Below are positions 10,861 through 12,527 of a DNA stretch of 12,527 nt, in pieces (position 1 is the stretch's first letter; every line of letters begins with the position of its first letter). Under the pieces are notes generated by a model that searched no databases, was not told the origin of the DNA, and was given only the letters and a program-made list of their open reading frames with translations. The translations under genes were made by a program, and so were the position numbers. The stretch comes from an uncultured Oscillospiraceae bacterium (GTDB lineage Bacteria; Bacillota; Clostridia; Oscillospirales; Oscillospiraceae): contig CAKUJN010000059.1 of assembly GCA_934661735.1 (NCBI GenBank), positions 1-12,527 on the forward strand, written 5' to 3'.

Positions 10861-12527
10861 TTGGCTGAACTGAAGCTGATCTCGCCATTGCTTTCCAACA
10901 TGGAGGTCGTCAAGAACGTCAGCATCCGCGGCGGGACGTCCGTCTATCTTGTCCGCAGCACACGAACACAGCAGACCTACATTCTCAAGCACATCTCCGT
11001 GCCCGAGTCCCAGCGGCAGGTCGACGCGCTGATCTACACCGGCGCGGCCGCCACAAAGGAGGACGCGCAGAAGTATTACGAGCAGGTCGTCGCCGACTAT
11101 CAGGCGGAGCTGGAAACGCTGGAGCAGCTTTCCAGCAGCCCGAATCTGGACTGCTACCGCAGCTATCAGATCGCGCCGAAGGACGACGGCGTCGGCTATG
11201 ACGTCTATCTGCTGGCAGAAAACCGCAAGACGCTGGTCGATTATCTGGCCGAAAACGCGGTGACGCATCTGACGGCGCTGAATCTGGGGCTGGATCTGTG
11301 CAACGCATTGATCGATCTGCGCGCGGCGGGTCTGGTCCACCGCGACGTCAAGCCGTCGAACATCTATCTCAGCGCACAGGGCCATTTCGTTCTGGGCGAT
11401 CTGGGCATCGCAAAAATCGAGGAGCTGAAGTACTGCTCGATGCCCGAGCATATGCTCAGTCCCTACTCCGCGCCGGAGCTGTTCAGTCTGGTCGGCTCGA
11501 TTGATAAGACGACCGACATCTATTCCGCCGGTCTGATTCTCTACCGCATCTTCAACGGCAGCCACGGCCCGTTTGAGGATGAGCAGACGACCGCAAAGGC
11601 CGCGGACAAGCGCCGTGTCACCGGCGAGGCCCTGCCCGCGCCGATGTACGCCGACTATGAGATGGCGGAGATCATTCTCAAGGCCTGCGCCTTTGCGCCC
11701 GCCGACCGCTATCAGACGCCGGACGAGCTGAAAAACGCACTGATGGAATATGCAAAACGCAATCAGGTCGAGGATACGCTGATCGTACCGCCGATTGTCG
11801 CCGATCCCGAGCCGATCGACACGACGCAGGACGAGGAGGACGAGGTCGAGCCGGTGCAGTTCGCAGACGCCGAACAGCTGCCGGACGATTTTAAGGAGAG
11901 CTTCTCCCCTGACACCGACATGCTCAACTCGATCATCGAGTCCGTCCACCGCGATTTTGCGCGCGACGAGGCGTCAAATCCCATTCTCAACTCGCTGGAA
12001 GATCACGACGACGAGGACACGCCGTCCGGCGCCGAGCCATCGGACAGGCCCGTCGGCCGTCCCTCCCGCCGCCGCCCGCGCAGCAAAACGCCGCTGATCA
12101 TTGCGGCGGCGCTGGTTCTGGTGCTGGGCGCGCTGGCCGCGGCCTATTTCCTGTTCATTGCGCCGTCCACGATCACCGTAAACGGCATCACGCTGGTCGA
12201 CCGCGGGACAAACAGCGTCACCGTCCATGTGGACTCGCCGGAAAAGGACGGCGCGTTCACCGTCGTCTGCGCGGACGCCTACGGCAGTCTGTCACGGCAG
12301 CCGTATGTCAAGGGTCAGGACGTCACGTTCAACGAGCTGGTGGCCGGTACGCAGTACACCGTCTCCGTCGAGGTTCCGAACGATGAAAAGCTGACCGGCG
12401 GCGACAGCACCCTGAAAGTCACAACCATCTCCGAGACAAACATTCTCAGCTTTACGGCGACCGCCGTTTCGGTCACACAGTGCGAGCTGAATCTGACGCT
12501 CAACGGACCGGACCCAGGACTCTGGAC
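10861..12527 (+). CDS. Membrane Ser/Thr protein kinase (Hanks type) with external FN3-like domains, 3' end cut by the window
   Basis: 555 residues are visible. The kinase domain spans about 15-300: a glycine loop SIRGGTSVYLVRS (21-33) lacking its first glycine, the ATP lysine Lys43 (YILKHI), a long helix C region with Glu candidates near 83-88, the catalytic loop HRDVKPSN (160-167), DLG in place of DFG (180-182), and SAPE (203-206). All key catalytic residues are present, so it should be active. An acidic linker (about 302-395) and a basic patch (RPSRRRPRSK) lead to one membrane helix (411-433), then an external part that reads as one fibronectin-III-like domain (about 436-523) and the start of a second. 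Unlike PknB-type kinases it has no PASTA repeats in the visible part. The TTG start is set by AAGGAGGT. It is divergent from the zinc-ribbon/BIG2 gene. Substrates and ligand are unknown. Confidence 0.88.
   Translation, partial: MAELKLISPLLSNMEVVKNVSIRGGTSVYLVRSTRTQQTYILKHISVPESQRQVDALIYTGAAATKEDAQKYYEQVVADYQAELETLEQLSSSPNLDCYRSYQIAPKDDGVGYDVYLLAENRKTLVDYLAENAVTHLTALNLGLDLCNALIDLRAAGLVHRDVKPSNIYLSAQGHFVLGDLGIAKIEELKYCSMPEHMLSPYSAPELFSLVGSIDKTTDIYSAGLILYRIFNGSHGPFEDEQTTAKAADKRRVTGEALPAPMYADYEMAEIILKACAFAPADRYQTPDELKNALMEYAKRNQVEDTLIVPPIVADPEPIDTTQDEEDEVEPVQFADAEQLPDDFKESFSPDTDMLNSIIESVHRDFARDEASNPILNSLEDHDDEDTPSGAEPSDRPVGRPSRRRPRSKTPLIIAAALVLVLGALAAAYFLFIAPSTITVNGITLVDRGTNSVTVHVDSPEKDGAFTVVCADAYGSLSRQPYVKGQDVTFNELVAGTQYTVSVEVPNDEKLTGGDSTLKVTTISETNILSFTATAVSVTQCELNLTLNGPDPGLW

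Noticed and set aside
10807..11949. 380-codon minus-strand open frame across the kinase
   Set aside because: It is opposite HRDVKPSN and other kinase motifs; the kinase's TTG start explains why a simple ATG search favours the wrong strand.

Overview
The window is GC-rich by eye. Its spore-coat genes (spoIVA, sipL, spoVM) together with an S-layer-homology (SLH) wall hydrolase point to an endospore-forming, Gram-positive member of the Clostridia. A relative of the Oscillospiraceae/Ruminococcaceae is my best guess, but it rests on gene content and style only. I see no tRNA, rRNA, CRISPR array, transposon or phage module. The genes are densely packed and the longest gene-free stretch is about 250 bases.

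Left part (1-5494, mostly + strand): the tail of an unidentified gene; coaX (type III pantothenate kinase, coenzyme A synthesis); a diaminopimelate-decarboxylase-like protein that has lost its PLP lysine; a 57-residue membrane peptide gene on the opposite strand; an alpha/beta hydrolase of the monoacylglycerol-lipase type; a terminator overlapped by the promoter of a secreted SLH-lysozyme protein; and a 38-codon gene coupled to an ArsC/Spx-fold protein, closed by two tandem hairpins.

Middle part (5544-9267, - strand, read from right to left): a spore-coat basement-layer cluster. In order of transcription it holds a 49-residue membrane peptide, spoVM (23 residues, TTG start), sipL, spoIVA (GTG start) and a 76-residue protein of unknown function. 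SpoVM marks the forespore membrane, SpoIVA polymerises on it using ATP, and SipL binds SpoIVA and links it to the coat. Three promoter-like sites resembling the mother-cell sigma-E consensus, each with a 14-base spacer, precede the small-ORF/spoVM pair, sipL and spoIVA. The 76-residue gene follows spoIVA with no visible terminator and may be an uncharacterised member of the same regulon.

Right part (9314-12527): two divergent genes with sigma-A-like promoters about 45 bases apart. One encodes a zinc-ribbon membrane protein with three external Ig-like (BIG2) domains. The other is a Hanks-type Ser/Thr kinase with a TTG start, one membrane helix and external fibronectin-III-like sequence, cut by the window end. 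They share a topology (cytosolic signalling or zinc part, one helix, external beta-domains) and could form a surface-sensing pair.

Most worth a second look: the compact spoVM-sipL-spoIVA cluster with its two unexplained small proteins, and the lysine-less decarboxylase homologue.
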